Positions 19,301 to 26,224 of a DNA stretch of 64,000 nt are shown here, one piece after another. The position numbers and the translations under genes were made by a program. The stretch's first letter is position 1, and every line of letters begins with the position of its first letter. Below the pieces are notes generated by a model. The model was not told where the DNA came from, made no database searches, and saw only the letters and a list, made by a program, of their open reading frames with translations. Origin of the DNA: Bordetella parapertussis. GTDB taxonomy: Bacteria > Pseudomonadota > Gammaproteobacteria > Burkholderiales > Burkholderiaceae_B. The stretch spans positions 1 to 64,000 of the forward strand of contig CAMDEF010000001.1 of assembly GCA_945895265.1 (NCBI GenBank), read 5' to 3'.

Positions 19301-20220
19301 TAGAGGGGCAGCACTTGTGTACCAGGCGGGTGATGCTTGCGTAACGATTCAGCAGCCTCACGAATTTCACGCTCGCCCGGCAAGAAGACCAAGATATCAC
19401 CGGCGCCAACCTGTGCGCACTCGTCTACCGCATCGACTAGCGCGTTGATCAAATCACGCTCTTCGTCGCGCGCCAAGCCTCGTTCAGACTGCCCTGCGGG
19501 GGGCAGCGCCGCGGCGCTGGCCTCAAGACGTTCGGGATCATTGACCGGGCGATAACGAATATCAACGGGGTAGAGTCGGCCCGACACTTCAATGACGGGG
19601 GCCGCGCGCCCTTTGGCATCGGCAAAATGTTGCGAGAACCGCATTGCGTCGATCGTGGCCGACGTAATAATCAATTTAAGGTCGGGACGTCGGGGCAACA
19701 GCTGCTTGAGGTATCCCAGCAAGAAATCAATGTTCAAACTTCGCTCATGGGCCTCATCGATGATGATGGTGTCGTAGCGACGCAGCAGGGGATCACGCTG
19801 AGACTCGGCAAGCAAAATGCCGTCAGTCATGAGCTTGATCGCGGTTTGAGCGCTGCTGCGGTCTTGAAACCGAACCTGATACCCGACCCACTCGCCCAGC
19901 GGGGTTTTGAGCTCATCGGCGATTCGCTTAGCGACTGAACTGGCAGCCAGCCTGCGCGGTTGGGTGTGACCAATCATCTTTTTTAAGCCACGCCCAAGCT
20001 CAAGACAAATCTTTGGCAGCTGAGTGGTTTTGCCCGAACCGGTCTCGCCACTGACAATAATCACCTGATGCTCGGCGATCGCCCGCGCGATCTCGAGCCT
20101 GCGAGCGCTGACTGGGAGATCTTCGGGATAGACGATCTGAGGGGGCTGGCGTGGGGAAATGACAACGCTTTCAGGGGTAATCGTTGGCGTTATCCCCGCA
20201 TCAGGCTTTGATTGAGACAT
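16351..20220 (-). CDS. hrpA: ATP-dependent RNA helicase HrpA
   Basis: DEAH-box RNA helicase, 1289 aa from ATG 20220, which in E. coli rescues stalled ribosomes and acts on mRNA. Walker A is ETGSGKTTQLPKI, motif II DEAHERSLNIDFLLG, motif III SATI and motif VI RAGRCGRLGPG. The long C-terminal DUF3418 region is present. An in-frame GTG at 20271 would add 17 residues, but a TATAAT -10 box lies inside that stretch, so the shorter start is preferred. It is divergent from argA. Confidence 0.95.
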   Translation of the reverse strand: MSQSKPDAGITPTITPESVVISPRQPPQIVYPEDLPVSARRLEIARAIAEHQVIIVSGETGSGKTTQLPKICLELGRGLKKMIGHTQPRRLAASSVAKRIADELKTPLGEWVGYQVRFQDRSSAQTAIKLMTDGILLAESQRDPLLRRYDTIIIDEAHERSLNIDFLLGYLKQLLPRRPDLKLIITSATIDAMRFSQHFADAKGRAAPVIEVSGRLYPVDIRYRPVNDPERLEASAAALPPAGQSERGLARDEERDLINALVDAVDECAQVGAGDILVFLPGEREIREAAESLRKHHPPGTQVLPLYARLSQAEQEEIFTPQSSGRRIILATNVAETSLTVPGIRFVIDTGLARVKRYSWRNKVEQLRIEPISQASANQRAGRCGRLGPGVCIRLYDEPSFKERPAFTDPEILRSSLAGVILRMKALKLVEIEDFPFVDPPSGRAIADGYHLLQELGAIDPDSSTDTGLTITGQALAKLPVDPRIGRMILAAREQNCLTEMLIIAAALSVQDPRDRPMQAREAAELAHAKFADDKSEFISYINLWRWYHEQVDHKASQRKLVAQLRQQFLSPVRLREWHDIHRQLLALAGEQGWRLNQSEATFEQLHVALMSGLLGNLGLQSEEAGHFMGARELRFWIHPGSRLVKKAGKWIMAAELVDTSKVYARCVAKIDPTWVEKVAKHLIKRSWSDPRWEKKLGQVVANEKGMLYGLPVYSGRRVHYGPIAPSEARAIFILQGLVPSELDSPLAFVAHNRKLIAQIEHLEHQTRRPDILVDDSLIQAFYDRLLPANIHQLSTLEHWVKGLSKEQAQALCLTREALMRHEAAGVTTDVFPKFFEWQGTRLALDYHFEPGSPRDGVTLAVPLFFLNQLEAERCEWLVPGMLKEKVHMLLKSLPQKIRRHCVPLPEYAASFYERWFEKLAAPGCSLTEAVSQDMWQQLKLRPVPTDFKPETLPAHLFMSFKVIDEHGRMLAAGRNLAQLKAEFGKQAQANFQQLATRDQEVASALSQDDIVDWSFGTLPELLEIRRKNSTVVGYPALVDRGTNCALDVFDDPHAAKLAHHRGLRRLFKIALRDQVKFLEKNLHDLTKLGMLYLTLGTQEQLRDQLIDCAIERACLHEPWPIDAPTFETRRLEGKAKLGLLAQDVARTAASILEAWVAAVRKLPQAKGNAAAHQDIQAQLSQLVPADFVSRTPAAQLAHMPRYLKAVVARIDKLRSDPARDTRLMADMAPLLAQYSRARSALKGAPDRGLDEFRWLLEELRVALFAQELRTPMPVSAKRLQKAFDAMQR

Positions 20221-20244
20221 ATTTTCTGATCTGGACACGTTCAC

Positions 20245-20250
20245 ATTATA
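20245..20250 (-). promoter_or_regulatory. -10 box (TATAAT) for hrpA
   Basis: A perfect minus-strand TATAAT, with transcription expected to begin near 20238, 18 bases before the hrpA ATG at 20220. The -35 at the right distance (CTGTGA, 20273-20268) matches only 3 of 6. The box sits in the 81-base gap shared with the divergent argA. Confidence 0.45.
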
Positions 20251-20301
20251 AAATTTATCTTCTACTTTCACAGCATCACGAGGTTTTCAATACAAACCAC
20301 C

Positions 20302-21660
20302 ATGTCCGACACGCCCGAACAAGAGACCGTATCCGCCCAAGAAGCCCCTGAATTTGCTGCCGCTCAATTTGTGCGTTGGTTTCGCGAAGTTGCCCCCTAC
20401 GTTCACGCCTTCAGGGGAAAGACCTTCGTGGTGGCCTTTGGTGGCGAGCTGGTGCAAGCCAATGTCCTCAATACCTTGGTGCAAGACCTGTCGTTACTAT
20501 CGGCGCTAGGAATTAAATTAGTGCTGGTGCACGGCTCGCGCCCCCAAGTCAACGAACAGTTACGGTTAAAGGGCTTTGAACAGCAATTTGACCGGGGCCG
20601 TGCGCCCATGGACGCCAACGCACTTGAATGTGCAAAAGAGGCGGCAGGTGAGATTCGCCTGGATATCGAGGCGGCGTTCAGCCAAGGTTTGCCCAACACT
20701 CCGATGTCGCACGCTCAAATTCGCGTGCTCTCGGGTAACTTTGTGACGGCACGTCCAACTGGGATTATTGACGGCATCGACTATCAGCATACCGGTCAAG
20801 TTCGCAAAATAGATGCCGAGGCACTGCGCTTTGCCATCGAACGTGGTTCGATTGTGTTGCTGTCGCCGCTTGGGTTTTCGCCAACGGGCGATGCGTTCAA
20901 CCTGTCAATGGAAGAGCTTGCCACCAGCGTGGCCACTGCACTGCGCGCAGAGAAACTCATCTTTTTAATCGAAACCCCCGGTGTGGTCTCCCCCGATGGC
21001 TCGGTTGACACTGAACTTGCGCGGTTAGACGCAGACGCCATGCTCGCCGAGGGTTCGATCGATGCGGATACGGCCCATTACCTGCAGTACGCCTCACGCG
21101 CAGTCAAGCGTGGTGTGACCCGCGCGCACTTAATCCCCTTTTCGATGGACGGCGTAGTCTTACTCGAGATCTTTACCCATGACGGCGTAGGCACCATGGT
21201 GGTTGAAGACACACTTGACGATTTACGCCCAGCCACCATTGATGACGTAGGCGCCCTGCTGCAGTTGATTGAACCGCTTGAGCTGGATGGCACCTTGTTG
21301 CCGCGAGGCCGGGCCGTGATCGAGCGAGAAGTTGAAAATTTCACGGTGCTTGAGCACGATGGAGTGATCTATGGGTGTGCGACCCTCAATGACTTTCCAC
21401 AATCGCAGATGGCCGAAATGGGCTGTCTGATCGTGCATCCTGAATGGCAAGGCACCGGCGAGGGCGAAATCTTGCTGCGCCACATGGAGTCGCGCGCTCG
21501 TGCGATGGGTGCAAAACGCCTGTTTGTGCTCACCACGCGTACCTCGCATTGGTTTATCAAACGAGGCTTTGTACAAGGTGGGGTTGCTGATTTACCCAAA
21601 GAAAAGCAGGCACATTACAACCGCTCGCGAAATAGTCTGATTTTTATTAAACGCTTGTAA
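20302..21660 (+). CDS. argA: Amino-acid N-acetyltransferase (N-acetylglutamate synthase)
   Basis: First step of arginine synthesis: acetyl-CoA plus glutamate to N-acetylglutamate. The 452-aa protein has the classical two-domain form. An amino-acid-kinase-like domain at about residues 25-290 (VVAFGGELV, KLVLVHGSRPQVN) binds arginine for feedback control. A GNAT domain follows at about 300-450 (EMGCLIVHPEWQGTGEGEILLRH is the acetyl-CoA loop region). No ARG box is recognisable in the short gap with hrpA. ATG start. Confidence 0.95.
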   Translation: MSDTPEQETVSAQEAPEFAAAQFVRWFREVAPYVHAFRGKTFVVAFGGELVQANVLNTLVQDLSLLSALGIKLVLVHGSRPQVNEQLRLKGFEQQFDRGRAPMDANALECAKEAAGEIRLDIEAAFSQGLPNTPMSHAQIRVLSGNFVTARPTGIIDGIDYQHTGQVRKIDAEALRFAIERGSIVLLSPLGFSPTGDAFNLSMEELATSVATALRAEKLIFLIETPGVVSPDGSVDTELARLDADAMLAEGSIDADTAHYLQYASRAVKRGVTRAHLIPFSMDGVVLLEIFTHDGVGTMVVEDTLDDLRPATIDDVGALLQLIEPLELDGTLLPRGRAVIEREVENFTVLEHDGVIYGCATLNDFPQSQMAEMGCLIVHPEWQGTGEGEILLRHMESRARAMGAKRLFVLTTRTSHWFIKRGFVQGGVADLPKEKQAHYNRSRNSLIFIKRL

Positions 21661-21734
21661 AGACTAGGGGTTTGAGGCCGTAAGGTTTTCAAATCCCTCT
21701 ACAATCGGGAATAACTAACTAGCAGGATGTTGCC

Positions 21735-22007
21735 ATGAGTCGTACCGTGCAGTGTGTCAAACTCAATAAAGAGGCCCCTGGTCTTGAGTATCCTCCGTAC
21801 CCAGGCGAGATGGGTGTCAAAATCTGGCAAAGTATTTCGCAAGAAGCGTGGGAAGAATGGAAAGCCATTCAAACCAGACTCGTGAACGAAAATCGCTTGA
21901 ATCTGGCCGATACGCGCGCACGTAAATACCTAAAAGAACAGATGACAAAGTTTTTGTTTGAGGGTGGCGACATCGAAGCGCAAGGCTACGTGCCGCCTAG
22001 CGCATGA
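21735..22007 (+). CDS. yggX: Oxidative damage protection protein / Fe(2+)-trafficking protein YggX
   Basis: A small 90-aa cytosolic protein that protects Fe-S clusters from oxidation and may move ferrous iron. The N-terminal [20 protein letters not shown] with the single conserved Cys7 is diagnostic. The remainder ([19 protein letters not shown], then [14 protein letters not shown]) matches the family along its full length. AGGA lies 8 bases before the ATG. A TACAAT at 21700-21705 may be its -10 box. It converges with phoU. Confidence 0.96.
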   Translation: MSRTVQCVKLNKEAPGLEYPPYPGEMGVKIWQSISQEAWEEWKAIQTRLVNENRLNLADTRARKYLKEQMTKFLFEGGDIEAQGYVPPSA

Positions 22008-22076
22008 CGTGAAGCCAGGCAGACTTGCACCGCAGACGCCGCACACCGAAACGTGTGGCGCTCATGCAGGCTGAGC

Positions 22077-22856
22077 TTACTGGGACGCTGGCCGATTTGA
22101 GGCTTCTGCTTGCTTCGCAGCCTTAGCAGCGAGTTTTTCTTCGGGGGTTAGCTCAGGCTCGCCGCGCACAAGGCGCTCAGCCATCTTTAAGCCCTTATGG
22201 CGTACGTCAGCGCCATGAACCATGTAAATCACACGCTCGGCCATGTTTTTGCAGTGGTCACCGATACGCTCCATAGAGCGGGCGATAAACAGCAAATCAA
22301 TCGAACGTGAGATCGTGCGCGGGTCTTCAATCATGTAGGTGATCAGGTTGCGTAAGGTCGCTTTCCATTCTTTGTCGACTTCTTTATCGCTGCGAACCAC
22401 TGCTGCAGCGAGTACCGCATCTTGGCGTGCAAAGGCATCCATCACCTGACGCATCATGGTCGCGATATTGTTGGCCATGTGACGCAGTTCGATGTCAGGC
22501 ATGAACGAACGATCGTCTTCATGGATGCGGCGAGCCATTGTGGCAATTTTTTCAGCCTCGTCGCCCGATCTTTCCATGTCAGTGAGCATTTTGGTGACCG
22601 CTAAGAGCGTACGCAAATCGATCGCTGTGGGTTGGTAACGTGCAACAATTTGAGTCACACGCTCGTCGATCTCAACCTCAAGGCGGTTGACTTCTTTTTC
22701 GTGCTCGCGCACCCGGTCGACTAAGCTCAAATCACCCTCGGTGAGCGCCTGCATACCATCTTGGACCATGGCCTCAACAAGACCACCCATTTGCAGTAAG
22801 TCGGTACGAATACGCTGAAGATCTGCGTCAAATTGCTTGTTGGTGAGTTCGGTCAT
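22077..22856 (-). CDS. phoU: Phosphate signalling complex protein PhoU
   Basis: Three-helix-repeat protein that links the PstSCAB phosphate transporter to PhoR and keeps the Pho regulon off in high phosphate. It has 259 aa with two PhoU repeats; the second carries SIDLLFIARSMERIGDHCKNMAERV and the first MLTDMERSGDEAEKIATMA, both with metal-binding E/D-x-x-x-D motifs. A charged Ala/Lys-rich tail follows residue 235. No pst, phoB or phoR gene lies beside it, unlike the usual arrangement. Confidence 0.95.
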   Translation of the reverse strand: MTELTNKQFDADLQRIRTDLLQMGGLVEAMVQDGMQALTEGDLSLVDRVREHEKEVNRLEVEIDERVTQIVARYQPTAIDLRTLLAVTKMLTDMERSGDEAEKIATMARRIHEDDRSFMPDIELRHMANNIATMMRQVMDAFARQDAVLAAAVVRSDKEVDKEWKATLRNLITYMIEDPRTISRSIDLLFIARSMERIGDHCKNMAERVIYMVHGADVRHKGLKMAERLVRGEPELTPEEKLAAKAAKQAEASNRPASQ

Positions 22857-22888
22857 GGCAAATCCAATCTAGTTGAAGAGGTCAGTGT

Positions 22889-22906
22889 AAGACGAAACTA
22901 TGACAG
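22889..22906 (-). promoter_or_regulatory. Possible degenerate Pho box upstream of phoU
   Basis: On the minus strand a perfect CTGTCAT half-site (22906-22900) is followed 11 bases later by a poor second half-site, TCGTCTT (4 of 7). PhoB boxes are two such direct repeats with an 11-base period. The site is 33-50 bases ahead of the phoU ATG, a sensible position, but the second half is too weak for more than a tentative call. Confidence 0.25.
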
Positions 22907-23012
22907 TTTTGTGAATATAACGCCATGGCCTGGCTTGCTATCAGACTCTTGCGACCAGACCCTTGCACCTCGCCGTGAGCGACAGCCTGCTTAAGCGTGA
23001 CCTGTGCCTCTG

Positions 23013-23681
23013 CTAAAGTTGCCGAATGCCCTGTTGCGTGGCCAACAACGCCACATCAGCGGGGCGCGCCGCAAACAAGCCGTTAGTAACCACACCTGGC
23101 ACTTGGTTCAGCCTCGCTTCAAGCGCAACCGCATCAAGAATGGTTAAACCGTGCACGTCTAGGATCTGATTACCGTTATCGGTGGTGAAACCCGCCCGCA
23201 AGACAGGCTCACCACCAAGCTCACGCACCACCCGAGCGACCGCTTCGCGCGCCAACGGCAAGACTTCAATTGGTAAAGGAAAGCGACCCAACACTTGAAC
23301 GAGTTTAGATTCGTCGGCAATGCACACAAATTTTTTCGCGACCGAAGCCACAATTTTTTCGCGCGTGAGGGCCCCACCACCACCTTTGAGCATGTGCAGG
23401 TGCCCGTTGATTTCATCGGCGCCGTCAACGTAAACCGGCATGGTTTGCACCTCATTGAGGTCAAGCACCACAATGCCCAAAGCCGCCAAGCGTTGCGCGC
23501 TACGCTCAGAGCTTGCGACCGCTGCGCGGAATTGCGTACGGTAGCGCGCTAGGCCGTCAATGAACAAATCGGCGGTCGAGCCCGTGCCCACACCAATCAC
23601 CGCCTCGGTCGAGAGCAGCGGCTCGATGTAGGTCAAAGCAGCCTCTGCGGCCTGTTGTTTAAGGTCTTGTTGGGAAAGCAT
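23013..23681 (-). CDS. rpiA: Ribose-5-phosphate isomerase A
   Basis: Interconverts ribose-5-phosphate and ribulose-5-phosphate in the non-oxidative pentose phosphate pathway. It has 222 aa. The phosphate-binding loop is [15 protein letters not shown], the catalytic segment [16 protein letters not shown], and CIADESKLV contains conserved residues. Three ATG codons stand in a row (23687, 23684, 23681). The Shine-Dalgarno AAAGG sits against the first and is properly spaced only for the third, which is chosen here. The start lies inside the end of rmuC. Confidence 0.95.
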   Translation of the reverse strand: MLSQQDLKQQAAEAALTYIEPLLSTEAVIGVGTGSTADLFIDGLARYRTQFRAAVASSERSAQRLAALGIVVLDLNEVQTMPVYVDGADEINGHLHMLKGGGGALTREKIVASVAKKFVCIADESKLVQVLGRFPLPIEVLPLAREAVARVVRELGGEPVLRAGFTTDNGNQILDVHGLTILDAVALEARLNQVPGVVTNGLFAARPADVALLATQQGIRQL

Positions 23682-25089
23682 CATCATCCTTTAGAGGTAG
23701 GTCTTCTGTCTCTGAGACGGCACTATCCAACGCCAGAGACTCTTGTTCGTTTAGGCCCTCGCGCAGCAAGGCGCGCGCCTGGTCATCGGGCAGCACTTCT
23801 ACATTTTTTAAACTTCGCAACATCGCGCGGGTGCGGGTCTCAGTTAGACCGATCTTGTTACTGGCTGTCTCGAGCGATTTTTTGACCGAGGCCAGAGTGT
23901 CCCCAAATTTATTGAACTCGGTCTTGACGGCGCGCAACACCTGCCAAACCTCAGAAGATCGCTGCTGAATCGCCAGCGTACGAAACCCCATTTGCAAACT
24001 ATTGAGCAAAGCGGCTAAGTTGGCGGGACCCGCCACATTGACGCGCAGGTCGTGCAACTTATCGAGCAAGCCAGGCTGCCGCAGAACCTCAGCGTACAGG
24101 CTTTCGCTAGGCAAAAACATAATGGCAAAATCAGTGGTGTGAGGAGGTGATACGTATTTTGAGACGATTAGCTTCGCTTGTGTCTCAACCGCTTTACCCA
24201 GCGCTAAGCCCGCCGCCCTCATCCCCTCGCGATCGGCCTGTTCGTGGGAATCCATCAAACGCTCATATTCTTCTTTCGGAAACTTAGCGTCAATCGGCAA
24301 CCAAACGACTTGCTCGTGCTCTGTCGCACCCGGCAAGCGAATTGCGAACTCAACCTGAGCGTCACTACCTGGTACGGTTTTGACGTTACGGGCGTATTGC
24401 TCAGGGGTCATGCCGTCTTCGATCAAACGCGCTAATTGCACCTCACCCCAAGTGCCACGGGTTTTGACATTGGTCAGCACGCGCTTCAGATCGCCCACAC
24501 CAGTTGCCAGCGCCTGCATTTCGCCTAGGCCTCGTTGCACAGCCTCGAGACGCTCTGAGACTTGTTTGAACGACTCGCCCAAGCGGAGTTCGAGCGTGGC
24601 ATGCAGTTTTTCATCGACGGTGCGGCGCATGTCGTCTAGCTTGCTGGCGTTGTCAGTTTGCAAGGCCAGCAGACGTTGTTCAACCGCGGCCCGTAACTCG
24701 GCCATCCGTTGATCATTGGTCTGTATCAGACTTTGCCATTGCGCCGTAAACCCAGCAGCGAAGCGCGCTAAGGATTCTGCCCCCTCGCTACGCCCGGCGG
24801 CGGCATCGCGCGCGACCGCGGCTCTAAACTCAGCGTCAGCCTGCGAGAGTTCGAGCCGTAACGCACGCGACGCATCAGACATCTCGGTGCGCAGTTGACG
24901 CTGACTTTCAAGTTGCTCGGCGCGCTGGGTACGTTCGACACGCTCAAGTGTTGCAATAATTTGCTCAAGCAGAGGGTCAGACTGCTGCGCGCTTGTGGCT
25001 CGCACGTTTAACCAAGCCAGCACTGCAAATACAGCGGCAATCGTCGCGCCTAGCGCCGCGACAATCAAAGGGACAAGCGTGTCTGTCAT
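23659..25089 (-). CDS. rmuC: DNA recombination protein RmuC
   Basis: Membrane-anchored protein (476 aa) of the PD-(D/E)XK-like RmuC family, which limits inversions at short repeats. A transmembrane helix spans about residues 5-26. A long coiled coil with Glu/Arg-rich heptads runs to about 190. The nuclease-like domain has [36 protein letters not shown] and [15 protein letters not shown]. It starts four bases inside the end of the upstream arsC-like gene (ATGA) and ends within the 5' end of rpiA, so all three are likely cotranscribed. Confidence 0.93.
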   Translation of the reverse strand: MTDTLVPLIVAALGATIAAVFAVLAWLNVRATSAQQSDPLLEQIIATLERVERTQRAEQLESQRQLRTEMSDASRALRLELSQADAEFRAAVARDAAAGRSEGAESLARFAAGFTAQWQSLIQTNDQRMAELRAAVEQRLLALQTDNASKLDDMRRTVDEKLHATLELRLGESFKQVSERLEAVQRGLGEMQALATGVGDLKRVLTNVKTRGTWGEVQLARLIEDGMTPEQYARNVKTVPGSDAQVEFAIRLPGATEHEQVVWLPIDAKFPKEEYERLMDSHEQADREGMRAAGLALGKAVETQAKLIVSKYVSPPHTTDFAIMFLPSESLYAEVLRQPGLLDKLHDLRVNVAGPANLAALLNSLQMGFRTLAIQQRSSEVWQVLRAVKTEFNKFGDTLASVKKSLETASNKIGLTETRTRAMLRSLKNVEVLPDDQARALLREGLNEQESLALDSAVSETEDLPLKDDDAFPTRP

Positions 25090-25451
25090 GCGATCTTCAA
25101 TTTCTCTGTGTAACGCTTTTCGTTAAACCCAACCGTCACCGAACCATCGGGATAGAGTGTCAAGGGTCGGCGAATCAGTGCGGGGTACTGAGCAATCAAT
25201 TCAAGCCATTGTTCATCGGATTGCGGGTCTTTTAAAGCGTCAGCGAGTTGTCGCCAGGTCATCGAGGCGCGATTCACGAGTTTTTCAAAACCGCCAAGCG
25301 CCTTCGCCCATTTTTTTAAATCAGCCGCGCCGATAGGATGAGAGCGGTAATCAATGAACTGATGAGCAATCGCTTGTTGCTCAAGCCAACCCCGCGCCTT
25401 CACGCAGGTACTGCATTGGGTCAGGCCGTATAAGGTTAAAGCCGTCATCAT
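25086..25451 (-). CDS. ArsC/Spx-family reductase (YffB-like)
   Basis: A small thioredoxin-fold protein (121 aa) of the ArsC family. The N-terminus LTLYGLTQCSTCVKARGWL holds a CSTC motif, and IRRPLTLYPDGSVTVGFNE carries the cis-proline and Arg typical of YffB. Glutathione-dependent reduction is the usual proposal; arsenate specificity is not implied because no ars genes are nearby. Two ATGs in tandem with GGAAAAA upstream. Coupled to rmuC by a 4-base overlap. Confidence 0.88.
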   Translation of the reverse strand: MMTALTLYGLTQCSTCVKARGWLEQQAIAHQFIDYRSHPIGAADLKKWAKALGGFEKLVNRASMTWRQLADALKDPQSDEQWLELIAQYPALIRRPLTLYPDGSVTVGFNEKRYTEKLKIA

Positions 25452-25466
25452 TTTTTCCAGAATATA

Positions 25467-26222
25467 TTACGCGTCGTTGAATACCGCTTGGTAGCCTTGT
25501 TTAAACAGATGCCAACACGTTGACTCGAGCTCGGGCGCAACTTTTTTGACCGAGCGCAACAAGCGAGACAGATTTTCGGCCCGCTGCATGGCTGTCAGCG
25601 CTTTGCGAAGGCCACGATCCAGATCAATGATCCATACTTTATCTTGCGCATCCACCAAAAGATTAAAGACATTTAAGTCAGCGTGCCAAACGTCAAATTG
25701 ATGCATCTGCGCAATCACCCGACCTGCCTCGAACCACACCTTGGGCTCGGCGCACTGCCCCAAGGGCCGAGCCTGTTGGATACGCTGGGTGAGCAAGGCC
25801 GCACGATAGGTCAAGCGCCCGCGCCAGACGGCAGCCCCCAACGGGCGTGGTACGGGTAAACCGGCTTGCCACATGATGCGCAACAAGTCGAACTCGGCAA
25901 AAGAACGCGTGCGCTCTAGACCGAGCCACAGATAGCGCTCTCGCACCAAGCGTGCCATCAATCCACCCCGCTTAAAGTGCCTGAGCACTGCCTCAAGGGA
26001 CTCCATTTGCACAAACCAGGCAGCGGCGCGACCTCCTGAGGCGACCACTTGCGCCTGCGAAGGTAAATAGGTCGGATCAAAGCGCGCTAAGGCGGGTTCG
26101 GGCACTAACGGATCAAGCCGCAAGTGGATGGTTTGCCCATCTTGTTCAAGCACGACAGACGCGAGATCGCCTGTGTCGTGATGGGCTGAGACGACAGACG
26201 GGTTTGTGTGACTCAGCGTCAT
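25467..26222 (-). CDS. 3-deoxy-D-manno-octulosonic acid (Kdo) kinase-like protein
   Basis: RIO-like small-molecule kinase, 251 aa, of the KdkA/WaaP group that phosphorylates Kdo or heptose of the LPS inner core. The catalytic loop HADLNVFN keeps the HxDxxxxN motif, and the metal-binding motif is IIDLDRG. The GGLMARLVRERYLWLGLERTR segment matches Kdo kinases. The ATG at 26222 follows the permease stop by 2 bases; a longer frame to 26333 would overlap the permease and its extra residues look non-native. It belongs functionally with msbA and the GT9 gene, though 20 kb away. Confidence 0.8.
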   Translation of the reverse strand: MTLSHTNPSVVSAHHDTGDLASVVLEQDGQTIHLRLDPLVPEPALARFDPTYLPSQAQVVASGGRAAAWFVQMESLEAVLRHFKRGGLMARLVRERYLWLGLERTRSFAEFDLLRIMWQAGLPVPRPLGAAVWRGRLTYRAALLTQRIQQARPLGQCAEPKVWFEAGRVIAQMHQFDVWHADLNVFNLLVDAQDKVWIIDLDRGLRKALTAMQRAENLSRLLRSVKKVAPELESTCWHLFKQGYQAVFNDA

Positions 26223-26224
26223 AT

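Noticed and set aside
22038-22061. GC-rich hairpin between yggX and phoU as a terminator
   Set aside because: Only five bases pair perfectly (CACAC/GTGTG), then mismatches follow, and there is no T run on either strand.
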